Position numbers and translations under genes: made by a program. A DNA stretch of 64,000 nt from Blakeslea trispora (Eukaryota > Mucoromycota > Mucoromycetes > Mucorales > Choanephoraceae). Where the stretch lies: the NCBI GenBank assembly GCA_025331445.1, contig JAIWNE010000116.1:22501-86500 (forward strand), written 5' to 3'. This document shows positions 1 through 11,664 of the stretch, piece after piece; the stretch's first letter is position 1, and each line of letters begins with the position of its first letter. The notes beneath the pieces are model-generated. The model ran no database searches and was not told the origin of the DNA. It saw only the letters and a program-made list of their open reading frames with translations.

Positions 1-361
1 GCATGATTTGTTGATGCTGTATAATTTGCTGAGGTTGCATGATTTGTTGAGGCTGCATGACCTGTTGTGATTGCATAAGCTGCTGTTCTGGTAGCATTTG
101 TTGCTGCTGTGCCATCAACATAAGCATCTGTTGATTACTCATCATTGCATGAAGATTATCATTTGCAGGAATAGGATTTGAAAATGACAAGCTAGCGTCA
201 GGCATTATGTTCATCAAATCATTGTCAAGATGACTCCAATCCATACTGTTGTTGACAGCCTGGTTAAAGTCAAGCATGGCTGTACTGGGATCAAAGCTTA
301 ATGAACTAACTGGGAGAACACCGTTGCTTGCATAGGCATCAGTCATAGGATATGAGTTCAT
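1..361 (-). CDS. Gln/Met-rich protein, N-terminal part only (gene runs off the window)
   Basis: The reverse strand opens with ATG at 361 and stays open to base 1, giving about 120 residues with no stop. The start reads MNSYPMTDAY. Acidic/hydrophobic patches follow (DPSTAMLDFNQAV and DWSHLDNDLMNIM), and from about residue 75 the protein is dominated by Q and M in repeats of the type MQPQQI. Short acidic-hydrophobic patches next to polyglutamine are typical of activation regions of fungal transcription factors, but no DNA-binding domain lies in the visible part, so that role is inference. It shares a 381-bp divergent promoter with the transporter at 743. An intron cannot be excluded. Confidence 0.7.
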   Translation of the reverse strand, partial: MNSYPMTDAYASNGVLPVSSLSFDPSTAMLDFNQAVNNSMDWSHLDNDLMNIMPDASLSFSNPIPANDNLHAMMSNQQMLMLMAQQQQMLPEQQLMQSQQVMQPQQIMQPQQIIQHQQIM

Positions 362-742
362 AATAAGAAAGGTATAGACAGAGGGATAGATGAGATATAT
401 GTATAAGATGATTATATAGAGTATATTTGAATATAATACAGATATTGGAAATATCGTGTATGAGTATATGAGAGGAGGAGGAAGGGTAAAAGGGTATTCT
501 TGATAAGAGGTTAGATGTAGCTTTCCTTTATATGATGGTATTTACAGTGATAACAAATAGAGAGGTAGAATGGGTGAGAAAAGAAAAAAAGAAAGTAAAG
601 TAAAAAAAAAAAAAAGAAAAATTTTAATAGTATTTCCTCTCTCCCATTGACTTGTCCTACCATGGACCAATAGCATTCAGCATATTTTTCACTTTCCATT
701 TTTGTTTCTCTCTCTCTCTCTCTTCTTTTATTTCAAAGGTGG
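362..742. promoter_or_regulatory. Divergent intergenic promoter region
   Basis: The stretch between two divergent starts holds no gene. It contains purine-rich and A-rich runs around 570-620 and a (CT)n tract at about 709-725, just before the transporter ATG. Pyrimidine tracts at this position recur upstream of many starts in the window and probably mark transcription initiation. No clear TATA box was picked out. The 62-residue reverse frame at 511-699 is low-complexity (poly-F) and is not counted as a gene. Confidence 0.45.
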
Positions 743-2671
743 ATGACACGTCGAGATTATGAAGTTTTGAGTTCTTCTGAACGAGAAGAAGACAACTTGT
801 TGCCCAACAGTAATATCGAACAAAAGACGACCTATGTTTACTTTCTAGTCTTTTCTGTATGTTTAAGCGGCTTTCTTTTCGGATATGATACCGGAGGCAG
901 GTTTAAGGATAGCTGAACAAAAAAAAAAAAAAATTAATGCAATTGAGATTAGTTATTTCTGGTGCTTTACAGCCATTAGAAAAGGACTTTTCCATGTCAG
1001 TTCATCAAAAAGAATGGATTGTTGGTGGTACTACTATGGGAGCTGTGATAGGCGGGTTTCTTGCTGGTTTGGTATAATATTCATTCTATAAATTCAAACC
1101 ATCATCTTATTTTTTGAGGGGATTTTTTTTCATAGTGTTCAGATAGACTAGGCAGAAAGGTATAAAACAAATGATAAACTTCACTCAACAAGAAAACAAA
1201 AAAGAGATTGACTTTCAAGTTATTGTCCTTATTTTTTTCTTATCGAGATATTAGCCACTTGTGTTGAGTGCTGCTGTTGTCTTTATCTTTGGCTCTGCTT
1301 TATTATCCATGGCCACTCAATACTTGGCATTATTGCTTGGAAGGCTAATTGTAGGTTTTGGTGTTGGTATAGCATCTATGATTGTTCCTGTCTATATCAG
1401 TGAGATAGCACCCAAAAGTTTTCGTGGTCAGCTAGCTACCTTAAATACACTCGTGGTTACCATTGGGCAAGTGAGTGCATATATTGTTAACATTCTTTAT
1501 TCAGACACCTCTAGTGGCTGGAGGTATATGTTTGGATTAGGTGCTCTGCCTGCTCTTATCCAACTATGTCTTCTCCCATTCTTACCTGAAAGCCCTCGTC
1601 ACAATGTAGTCTATCATCAATTAGATGCTGCTAAAGAAACTTTTCGAAAGATCTATGGTACTTCAGTATCCAATGAATTTATTGAAAATGAAATTAGAAC
1701 AATTGAAAAAGATAGACTTCAGAGTGATCAGAGCACCTATCGCGTTCTATTTTCAAACAAACAGAATCGAAAGCCATTGTTGATTGGTAAGAGTTCACTT
1801 GTTGGAAGAGTATGTGCTGATGCATCTTTGCAGCATGCTTGTTACAAGCTGCTCAACAGCTATCAGGATTCAATACAGCCATGTATTATGCTGCTACTAT
1901 TCTTCAGATGGCAGGTTTTAGAGACCATCGGAACTCTACATCTGTTGCATTAGTCGTGGCTGTTACCAACATGGTCTTTACTCTTCTGGCTGTTCGGTTG
2001 ATTGACAAGACAGGTCGTCGCCAAATTCTTTTGTCTACCATGATTTGTATGATCCTCAGTCTTTTAGTTCTGGGTGTAGCTTTTGCTATTCAACAGCACG
2101 GCCTTATTCCACAAAAGCCTTATTGCCTCGACTATGGGTCGAATTGTGCACGCTGTTTATTAGACAGTCGTTGTGAGTGGGCCAATGAAGGCCAAAGTTG
2201 CATCGATCACCGTAGCATTCAGTTGTTTGCTACTGTGGACACATGTCCAAGCCAGTCGTGGGATGGCCTAGTGACGACTATCCTATTGATCTCTCTGACT
2301 TCATTTGTAGCTAGTTACGCTCTCGGATTAGGTTATGTGCCATGGATTGTCCAAAGCGAGTTGTTTTCTTTTTCAATTCGAGGCAAGGCCAATGGTGTAG
2401 CTACTGCAACAAATTGGTTATGTAACTTGTTGGTTGCATCAACGTTTCTTTCTATAACCAATGCTATTTCAGCTGCTGGCACATTTTGGCTCTATGCTAG
2501 TATCTCTACAGTGCTTTGGGTGAATATATACCGATATCTACCAGAGGTATAACAATGTCTTTGAACTTTGTTCATTCTGATTAAAATCTTTTGCTTTATT
2601 ATTAGACTTCGGGTAAATCTCTAGAGGACATTAGTGCATTATTTGCCAAAGATGTATTTGTACATACATGA
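743..2671 (+). CDS. MFS sugar/myo-inositol:H+ symporter-like transporter with PSI-like loop
   Basis: Coding exons are 743-896, 953-1071, 1136-1159, 1255-1786, 1834-2546 and 2606-2671, giving 535 aa. The sugar-porter signatures are in order: GYDTGVISGA in helix 1, DRLGRK across exons 3-4, GRLIVGFGVGIAS, then PESPR, QQLSGFNTAMYYA, DKTGRR and LPETSGKSLEDI near the end. Twelve hydrophobic segments are consistent with a plasma-membrane carrier. Between helices 9 and 10 lies a Cys-rich loop (CARCLLDSRCEW) resembling the plexin/PSI insertion known in plant and animal H+/inositol transporters, so inositol is the favoured substrate (inference). Intron 1 must use a GC donor (position 897) to join GYDTG to VISGA. 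Exon 3 is only 24 nt. Confidence 0.88.
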
Positions 2672-3047
2672 TCATTTTACTTGTTATAGTACTTAAGGTC
2701 TGTTCAATCTTTGCCTGCAGTACCTTTCTTAAATTAAATAATGGTATACCATTCCTGTTTTTTTTTTGGAGAACAAAGGCTGTCCCGTAAGTTGATTTAT
2801 TTATAGATATGTATAGAAAGGAAGATAAGATATGTATATGAAAGGTCAGAAAAGAAAAAAAAAATTCTTCTCTTGCTCCTGTGTACAAAAAAGAAACATT
2901 CAAAAACTAAAAGATACACTGAATGAGAGGAAAATAGGAGAACTGGTTTGGAAAAGGGGGGGATGTTAATGAAAAGAGAAGTATATAAACAATCGGGGTG
3001 AGGAGGATAAAAGAATAAGGGGAAGAGTTTTGTGTTTGTTTCTATGT
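2672..3047. other. Convergent intergenic spacer, no gene seen
   Basis: Shared 3' flank of the transporter and the chitin synthase. It is AT-rich with short A and G runs (for example GGGGGGG near 2957). The 90-residue reverse frame at 2631-2903 overlaps the transporter's last exon and has no family resemblance. Confidence 0.5.
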
Positions 3048-6000
3048 TTAAAAACCACCATAGGGACCTTGGTGATTATTTGGGTTTGGGTTTGGGCTTG
3101 GCTGTGTATTAGCATATTGACCTTGAGGAGCCATTTGATGAGGTGAAGCTGGATGACCCATAGGAGACATCATAGGTTGAGGATTAGGTGGTTGAGAGCC
3201 GTAATTCTGTTGTGGACCCCATGGACCAGATGCAGTGGCAGTAGGCTGTGATGGTATATTGCTTCTAGGAGGTGCCATGGATTGAGGTCGATAAGTAGGA
3301 TAATAGCCTGAGCTAGCTTTAGCAGGTGCTTCTTTAGAGGGATCAAAGTAATGAGCAGGGTTATTGGATAGATCGGTCTGATAAGATGTGTGAGAGATAG
3401 TGTCATCATCATCAGCTGGATTCAAGAGCAAGCCACGTTTAGATTCATCCTCTTCAGTCATCATAGTATGTGTCAAATGAGCCGCATTCATCTCGCGAAT
3501 CTCGCGTTCTTTGCGTTCACGACGTTTGTTGGCTCTAATGCGTTTACGCTCATAGTCCTCCCAACGCTTAAGAGGTACTTTGGAAGGATCAAAGACACCA
3601 TCTTTCTTGGAGTGATCATCCTTAGTCTCGCCCTCTACTTTACGTGTTTCACCCCAAGAAAAGTCATCGAAATGCCAGAAAGAATAAACAGGCAACACGA
3701 AATTCCAGATAGGCAAGGCACACAAATAGACAAACATCCACATCAGATAAACCCACTTACGTGTGGTAATAAGAATAAGGAATGCAGGCGAGAACAGAAC
3801 AATGATCAGTAGAATCAATGGGATAGCCGTGTTAAAAGTATCGATGGTAGCACGGGCCATATTGATGATCAATACGACTGTCAAGACAATAGCAACAGGT
3901 AAAGTCAAAGTACCAATCAAATCCATCATAACAACAAATTGCATAGAGAAACAAAAAGTACCACATAGATTACGAACCAAGACAAGTTCAAACAAGTTGT
4001 GAATGGTAGAGTTGATCCATCGACGACGTTGAGATAACAAAACTTTGAATTCGTCAGGTACGATCGTCTTACAGATGGCTTGAGGTGTGAAGACCATCTT
4101 ACGGAAGGGGAAGTTACGGAGCATGAGAGTAGTCAAGAAACGATCTTCACCAAGTAACAACAAGTTCTTTTGATGGAGTGTGTCGATTGTGTTTGAAGAA
4201 TATTCTTGAACAATTTCAGGTTTAGTGATGATTGGAACCCAATCACCATCACCTTTACGAGCCTTGAGACGATACATACAGAAACAACCTGGCAAACAAG
4301 TAACACCACCAAAGATAGCTTCAAAACCCTTGGCGAGATGATGCGAGATAAAGTATTCATAGACCTGGATAGCCGTGACCCAAGAATCGCGCTTGTTGGC
4401 AATCTTAGTTTCACCACACAAGCCCATAATCAGATTATCATTCACCATACAATTGACCAATAAACGCATCGATGTCTGATACACCTTGGTATCAGCATCC
4501 ACCATTAGACAGAGCTCAAAATAATCAGGTGTGACACCCATCAGCCATTGAATCTTTCTAAACAAGTCGTAATCAAGAGGCGTCATTCGATCGTTATAGG
4601 TGACTCTGCTGAAGAAATTCATCAAAATAAGCTGGGAATCACGTTTACCACGATTGCCGGGCTTAGGCTTTCCTTGTTCGTCAGGGTTACCACATTTGAC
4701 AACGAGGATCATGGGTACCTTGTGACCTTTGCAGACTAAAAAAAAAAATGAAGAAAGTGAGCCTCTTTCATATTGAACCATATATGTATTCTAACTCGTA
4801 TCGTTACCATAGTGACCAGCGTAAACTTTAGCACAATTGTGTTGCTTTGATCCTACAGCAACAGCGATGTAAGGCATTGCTTCAGGATTTTTTGCACTTG
4901 GATTGCTTTCATCAAATGTCAACAAAGACAAACACATATCAGGAGTAGACATTGTTTCACCATGACCAGTAATAATACCATCTGCAATCAAAAAGAGTAA
5001 TTTACGATCGTCAGGATAGTCTGTGGCAGAAAGAGATTCTACTGTGGCTCTAATGCCTTCTGTATTTTCAGAGTAACATGTGATCAACATGACTGTGTAA
5101 AGATCATTTCCTACTTCAACACGCTTTACAGCTGCGCCTGCGCCTGCTGCACCAGTTGCAGTCACTGTGGTGGCTGAATCAGCTCTTGGTAGTGTACTGT
5201 TGAAACTAGCCATCTCCATTGTCTGGCTTCCCATACTTCCCATACTAGATCCAGTTTGAATAGCAGCTGAACGAGGAGCAGGAGGAGGCGTACGAGATAG
5301 TTTGCGAGACACAAACCAAGAAAAGATCAAGGCCATAAAGAAACGAGCCAATACGATAGCCAAAACAATAACTAACGAACATACCAAGACAATACTTGAA
5401 ACAAAACATCCAGTTGTCTTTTTATCGATATGACCAGCTCTGTATTTCTGGACAAGACAGTTGACAGATGCTTTGAATTCAGCTCTTCTGAAAAACATTT
5501 TCGTACCGTCGCGACCTCCTTCAGAGTAGGAGTTGTTCAAAATACTACGAATCAATACATCTAATTCATCTGCAGCATTGACTGTGGGGTAAGCTTTGAT
5601 GTATGGATCCATATTGAGCACATTGCCATCAATCACAAAATAGTTGGTAAGATTAGATTGAGCAAACTGGTTCCAGTCAAAACCCACTACGCGTGTTGTG
5701 TTGATCAATCCATAGGTTGCTTGAAGACTGGCAGTGTTAGCTTCGCCATAGAGGCAACCACCATGACCGTTATTGGCTGAACAAGGATTAAAGGCGACGG
5801 CTTGGTAACCAGCAGCAGCTGTATTACCAGGGTTTGTACATGCAGAAAGCCCTGTACCGTGTGCAAAGTTGTATGTAATATCCGTACCAGGCACTTTGGC
5901 TAATGTATCGAAATCGAGTGTTCCTGTAGAGGTAGCATTTGTTACATTAAATTGCCAGCCTAAAATACCCACTAAATTGGCTGTTTTTTTTTGGAGGGGG

Positions 6001-6566
6001 AAGAGTTTAGCTATTTAAAGAAAAAAAAAACTGTTTATAAGCAACAACTTACCAGAGCTGCTTGTATCATTGTAAGAGGCATAGCTTTGTTGGTTATTGG
6101 ATTGGTCAGAGGGACATAAAGTTGTACTCAGACCGACAGTGATGAATGCTACAAATCCACCCATACAGGCGATAATGAAGCACAAAGTAATCTTCTCTCT
6201 CCAAGCTTGTTGCATACCAGGATCAGGCATCTTGAAGGCTTTCAGCATAGGAGGCAAAGCCCAAAATGTGACAATACGAGAAAGAAGGACCCATGGGTCA
6301 AAAACACTCTGACTTGCTGTTGGTTTACCTGTTAAGAGTGGGGCAGGTTCTTGATAACGATCAGGCCGAATTAAGGTACGGCCACGCTGAATGTTATGGC
6401 TAGCATTGGCGATTGAATTGCCACCTGGTACAATACGACGAGTAGGCGCTCTACCTAATGTTGTGGGGCGACGACCAATAGATGTTGAGGATCCCCCTGT
6501 ATTGTAGTGATAGTTGTTGTCAGCAGGCGGTTGATAACCATACTGTGGTTGTTCAGCTGGTGACAT
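3048..6566 (-). CDS. Chitin synthase, class IV (Chs3-like) type
   Basis: Exons on the reverse strand are 6566-6053, 5980-4808 and 4735-3048, giving 1124 aa, the normal size for class IV enzymes. The enzyme polymerises GlcNAc from UDP-GlcNAc at the plasma membrane. In order: an acidic/polar N-tail, a TM pair starting [16 protein letters not shown], an extracytoplasmic region, a TM stretch ([18 protein letters not shown]), then the GT2 core with [27 protein letters not shown] and the product-binding QRRRW. C-terminal TM helices and a Pro/Gln-rich tail ([12 protein letters not shown]) follow. Exon 2 is joined to exon 3 as HYVCKGHK, matching the family's KVYAGHY...G pattern. The start is the first ATG after the T-rich leader. 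The class is assigned from overall organisation rather than from an alignment. Confidence 0.93.
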
Positions 6567-6717
6567 TGTTTTTTGTATGTTGTTCTTTATGATAGGAGTG
6601 GCAATAAAGTAAGAAAAAAAAAAGAGCAAGTTTTTTCTTTTCTTGTTATTTTACTCTTTTTCTTGTCTATATGGGAATAGGAGTCAAGGAAAAGAAAAGA
6701 ACAAAAAAGGAGTGTGC

Positions 6718-6748
<31 letters not shown>

Positions 6749-7324
6749 AGAGAAAGGAATAAAGAACAACAATAAAGAAAAAGAAAAAAAAAATTATATA
6801 AATGAAACCTATTTTTATCTCTTTTTTTTTTTTTAATGACAGGATTCATAAAGTACACAAAAAGATGGACCTTGATTCATTCCCAAAGCGGTCTTTTTAA
6901 ATTTCTTGTGCAATCATCCTATCCCAGTCTAGATCTCCAACTCCCTTTCAATAGCGTAACTTACTCCTAACTAGTCTTCTTTGGCAAGCAGATCATAGGG
7001 AAGGGAGAGGTTATAAGACGGGCTTGTTTGTTTATAAGACAACTGAATACTTTGGTCTGTTTACTTTTCTGTCTTTTCAAGTTCAGCCAGAGCATCATTA
7101 AGAGTGAAGCAGTTATTAATGACGTTGAAAGACAATGAAGAAGATGAGCTTGAAATTGGTGCTATATGATATTGAGCAAATTAATTTTTTAAACTATTTT
7201 CACAAATTATAGCCACGCTTATACACACTTTTTCAGTTTCCTTTTTTATTGTTCATTAGGGGTTTTAATCTCAATGTGTTTGCCGACACATAATACATTA
7301 AATGAAGAACACTGGCAAAGCAGA
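6567..7324. promoter_or_regulatory. Upstream region of the chitin synthase gene
   Basis: Read on the gene's strand, the first 280 bp contain long poly-T and CT tracts (complement of 6719-6745 and 6783-6793), as seen ahead of other genes here. Beyond about 6900 the sequence is AT-rich without a convincing frame. The reverse frames at 6587-6858 are poly-F artefacts of the T tracts. Confidence 0.4.
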
Positions 7325-7424
7325 AGACTTTGAAGCCGCGCTCTTGTGCCAAGTAAGCCAGAAAAAGAGATAAAGGTCTTTTTTGTTTTATTTATCTTTT
7401 TTATGCTCTGTGGCGCGGAACGTA
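7325..7424 (+). repeat. Left inverted-repeat arm
   Basis: Reads CGCGCTCTTGTGCC from 7337 and ends with GTGGCGCG at about 7417. Its reverse complement occurs at 8126-8221. The GC-rich ends stand out from the AT-rich surroundings. Confidence 0.6.
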
Positions 7425-8125
7425 TTCTTCTATAGGTAAGAAAAGGTTTTAATGAACCACTTCTAGAAAGTTTCAGATAGGTGCTTACCGCAAGCTCTGT
7501 CTGTTTAGTCGTTCGTTGGTTCTTTGTAGACCATTGGGGTTGCATGAACAACTTGGTTCTCTTTTATCAGACTAAAGCAATAATAATTGATAAAGTACTT
7601 TTTCTGCTGTGGAGATTGAAAAAAAAAGCCATTTCCGACAAACCTGACAATACAACAGTTGCCTTTAGTTTTCTACAGCAACAAATTTGCATGAAATCAA
7701 AGCAAACCAGATTAAAAGCTACATTTGGCAGGGGAAAAAAATTAATGCTGGCATAATTCAACTAGCCACAACAAACATATTGACGTCTGTTGGTATTGAC
7801 TGATGCTCTCATCCAAAGAAAAGGTAGTCGAAGCAAAGATAAGTTCATTCTCTGCGAGAAGGTTGGTATCCTTTTCTTTTTTTTGAAACTAAACTAAGCG
7901 ATCAACATAAGGAGAATATATGTCATCCAAAAAGAAAATACAAAACATTGTGAGACATATCATCACAAATGTCTTGAGGTCTAAAAACAATTCGAATGCC
8001 TTGCGTACTTTAAGCCAGGATAAGCTACTTTACAGATTGAATGCAGATGACAACGTACTTGAAAGACTTGACTCTATGTGTGTCTATGCTTTTGAATATT
8101 TGTAGTTTATTATAGAAAAAGCGCA

Positions 8126-8221
8126 CGTTTTGCGCCACAGAGCATAAAAAGATAGATAGAATAGAAAGATCTTTATCTCTTTTCTGGTTTTACTTGGCAC
8201 AAGAGCGCGACCTAAAGGTCT
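8126..8221 (-). repeat. Right inverted-repeat arm
   Basis: On the reverse strand it repeats the left arm: CGCGCTCTTGTGCC begins at the complement of about 8209 and GTGGCGC ends at about 8131. One internal segment (TTTCTATTCTATC) differs from the left arm. Confidence 0.6.
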
Positions 8222-11029
8222 ACGAGGTTTATTATCTCTTTTTTTTTTTCTCAGAGGCGTACAGATTGTACAGAAGGGGTTTTTGTATTACACGGAATTT
8301 AAGCTTGTAACAGAAGAGAAAAAGTCTACAATGTCTCTACGAAAGCAGTATGTAAGCTTAGCTGTAGGCGGTAAGCATAGGTTAGGCTTGGTCTCGGCGG
8401 GCTTTGTTGCCGCAAAAGTGTGTCAACCATTGCTTGTTTGGAATGATACACTCAAGTCGTAAAATCAATCAGCACACAAACATGGTTTTCCAGCCTTCTT
8501 GTTTGTATCACAGAAACAAGAATTTAAAAAATGGTTTGACCATCTTCACAGATTTCTTTTGTGTTAATGAAGTTTAATAAAGTGCTTTGGAAAAAAAGCA
8601 AAAGCAAGATGAAATGTAAAGACTAATGCGACCAAGAAAATGTTGCCTTATATCCAAAAGCAGCTAAAATCCTTTCAAGGTGGAACGTTTAGACTAACCG
8701 TAGTGACGTTACTGACCTGCGTTGATAAAAAAGATAGTTTTATTACTAAACTTTTTTCTTTTGTATCAAGACTCTTTTTGTTTTCCTGCTGCAAAACAAA
8801 CTTGTTAGATCAAGCTCGAATAACGCACTGTTTGCTAATCAATCGAGATAACCTTAATTCAAATAGCTGCTAACCAACAAAGCAGAAAAGTTTTGTTGAC
8901 AAGCAGTATCATATTATTCTCTATTTTTTGGGCCAATCTATCAGCCTTGAATCGATCAAGACAAGGCAAAGAGCCAAAAAAGGAATTACGTTTATAGGCT
9001 TATTTGTTTGCTTGCATAATTTTAGACAGATACGCTTTGAACTGTAAGAGCAGTTCCTTGCAAACAAAACAGTTTCCATCGAGTTTCTCTCCCTTGCCCC
9101 TATTCCCCCTGACGAAAATACGTTATTTATTATTAACCTTGTTAAGGTCGGTTGACATGAATTTGCCTCACTTGTAATTTTCATCATAACCCGTTTTCCT
9201 TCTCTTTTGGCACAAAATTTTCTTCCTTTCTGACAATCAATAATTCTGTACCTTTAATCAATGCTAGCCGGAATCAGTTATTTTTAGAAGCCTTAATATG
9301 AAGGCATTACTTCATGGTTTTTGAGTGTGTTTATTACGCCCTATCTAAGCAGTGTTACAGAAGTCAATGCCCCTCCTACATTGGCTTCAAAAGGTGATAT
9401 CCAAACTTGCATCATGCTTTCTTGAACCAAGAAGCTTTCATTTGAACCTTTGAAATCTCATATTCGTGGATTATTTTTAGACAAGAGAGAAGGGTCGAAT
9501 GTACTGTGCCAAGCGAATATAGGTTACACTGTTATTTATAAAGAACTTTAATTTTAGCGGTAATTTAATCGAGATGATAATACTACATCCGTACAACCAG
9601 CGATCTCTTGCTCTCCTACATTCTCTCTTTCGAAAATATTGCTGACTCCTCAATCACTCCATGAGCTATATATATATATATATATATATATAATCCGGCC
9701 TTTCTTTTTTCTCTCTTTCACTATAACACACTGTACTGTGGGTTCCTAAAGTAGTGATCTAGAAAGCAATTCCAAACTATATGTTTATTATTATCACTAT
9801 GCAAACTGTCGATGGTTGCTTAATTTCCCCCCCCCAAAGCATATTCTGACTTGGATGCAGAAAACACTGTTCAAAACATTTTATATATCTTGAGAGTCGT
9901 AGTTTTACGATGACAATGCAGACCTTAAGCTGCGACCAACTGAGGCACAAAGATAAACAGTAGATTCTGCCTCAAGGCATACATTGGAACAAGAAATTTC
10001 TATTTAAAAAAAACAAAAATGGCAGTTCAAAACAATACGAGAATCAAAATAGAAACAACAAAGCAAGGGTTCTGACTAATCAGACAGGCTCTATGAATGT
10101 CTTGTCCGTTAGAGAAGGACAATGCTACCGCAAAAAGAGATTATCCTGCGTTGATGCTTGATTTGACTCTTCGCCCAGTTATGGAGTGTACATATGAATG
10201 CTATCAGTTACGTTGTTGTTAAAATGAGTCAAGAATTATATCAACAGCAATAAGAAAAGCACGGACATGTTTTCGAGTAGTTACGACACTACTCCCAACA
10301 AGACCCGCATTTAGCATGTACAAATTTTGCGTTGGTAAAGTGACGGTATTGTCAACTATGAGCAAGAATTCTACCCCTAAATTGAGGTAAGCGGAGATAT
10401 CAATATTGTTATTATGAAGTGTAATTGTATTCACTGTTTTCCTAATACTGATATACTCCATAGCTATTTTCATATACTAATATACACACTACTTTAGTCT
10501 GGCCTTATTGTTTTTATACTGGAATGATTACTGCTTTGCTATTCCCAAGTTGCACTCTTCATCATGAAAACCTACAATATGACTTGATCATAATATTGCA
10601 CTAATCCTGTACGGATAGGGTGTTTTGATTCATCCTCAATAACTTTGTTCAAGACCGATTTTCAGAAATTGAGTTAAAGTCATCCAATCATACTACATTT
10701 AATTCATGTTCTGTTCTGTTGTTGCTTATTATCTTTTCTTGATTTTTATCTTTATCTTACTATAAACACTACATTCTAGTAAGAAAACACTAAAAATTCA
10801 TAAGCAATAGGCTACGATCTATGACTCAGCAATAAGTCTTGAAGAAAACCAATCATAGGTTTAAGCTATACCCTAATACCAGTGCAAATGTAATCAAATT
10901 GTGATGTATTGCGATCACATATAGTGCTATCAAATTCAAATGTACAAAACGTTAGTTTGTTTCAATATCTTTTGGCTTTTTGAAACACTTAGAAACTATA
11001 AGGAGCACAACAATGTTATTATTGTTGTG
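8222..11029. other. Gene-poor AT-rich stretch
   Basis: No gene can be supported. A plus-strand frame open from about 8262 to 8461 (ends WNDTLKS) lacks an upstream ATG until 8331 and matches nothing I recognise. A (TA)n tract lies at about 9668-9691 and a C run at 9828-9836. The 84-residue reverse frame at 10219-10473 has no family signature. The stretch may be decayed transposon sequence. Confidence 0.45.
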
Positions 11030-11664
11030 TTAAGTGGAAGGCCTTAGAAAGATAGGCGGTCTTTCATTGTTATGATTTGCTTGATAAGTGAAAACATAAC
11101 GAATGTTATTGGCAGCATTGACATCACGATTCCATACGGTACTACAAGATTCAGACTTGAGGATCGTATGTATTCTTCGCAATGTATTTCTGTCAATCAC
11201 ATTACTTAAAGTCCTTGATTTACATTTGTTGCAAATTTGGCTTGTAAGATATTTATCCACATAAGCAAATTTAATTTGGCCATCTTGTCTTGCTAGTTTT
11301 CGAGTAAAATCTTTAGACTTTTTTTTGCTTACTAGCCTTTTGAAACTTGCATTTGCTGCTAGATGAACGAGTATGACCTGACTCACCACATGTTTTAGAA
11401 ACAGCGCTTGAAGACTGATTTTTTGCTTGTTCTTGGCCTTTGGCTTTGCAAAGTTCATTGGATTTGTCAATTTTTATTTGTACCTTTTTTTGAAATAACT
11501 GGTGTAGGTTTATGGGAAGGTGATGTTGAAGTACCAACAGGCAATGCTATTGAAGCATCATGAGTTGGATATTCAAAAGGAACAACAGGCGGAAGAGGAG
11601 GTGGTTGATAAACAGTTGAAGGCCCAGGAGCAAACAGGTCTATCCATTGTAGATTGTTCAGCAA
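11030..11664 (-). pseudogene. Broken Fanzor/TnpB-like (OrfB) nuclease remnant
   Basis: Three reverse-strand frames read on as one protein if two frameshifts are allowed at A-runs near 11485 and 11325. The first (11664-11467) is Pro-rich (YQPPPLPPVVPFEYP). The second has a knuckle-like KTCGESGHTRSSSSKC. The third holds the C-terminal hallmark of TnpB/Fanzor proteins: YLTSQICNKC, then SCSTVW, then NRDVNAANNI, the last RuvC Asp motif. In the family the ribbon has two C-x2-C pairs. Here the second pair reads S-x2-C (KSESC), so one zinc ligand is lost. The central RuvC-I/II region is missing, which suggests an internal deletion. It is inactive as it stands, and lies alone in a gene-poor island. 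Confidence 0.72.

Larger units (their letters stand above)
7325..8221. mobile_element. Putative non-autonomous inverted-repeat element (about 0.9 kb)
   Basis: Two arms of about 95-100 bp are inverted copies of one another: 7325-7424 and 8126-8221. Both contain CGCGCTCTTGTGCC, then AGAGATAAAG, then TATGCTCTGTGGCGC at the inner end, with scattered mismatches and small gaps (roughly four-fifths identical by eye). The roughly 700 bp between them is AT-rich. It has only a 61-residue plus-strand frame (7920-8105) of no recognised family. Long terminal inverted repeats around non-coding DNA fit a deleted DNA transposon or foldback element. No clear target-site duplication was identified, and homology between the arms extends weakly to AGAC(C)TTT at the outer edges. 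Confidence 0.55.

Noticed and set aside
3390..4463. Plus-strand frames of 79-140 residues opposite the chitin synthase
   Set aside because: They are shadows of the strongly supported reverse-strand exon and have no family motifs.
6587..6858. Reverse frames of 61-63 residues rich in F and L
   Set aside because: They come from poly-T tracts in the chitin synthase leader and are low-complexity.
9668..9691. (TA)n run as a possible origin or TATA element
   Set aside because: Simple AT repeat in a gene-poor region with no start codon or conserved context nearby.
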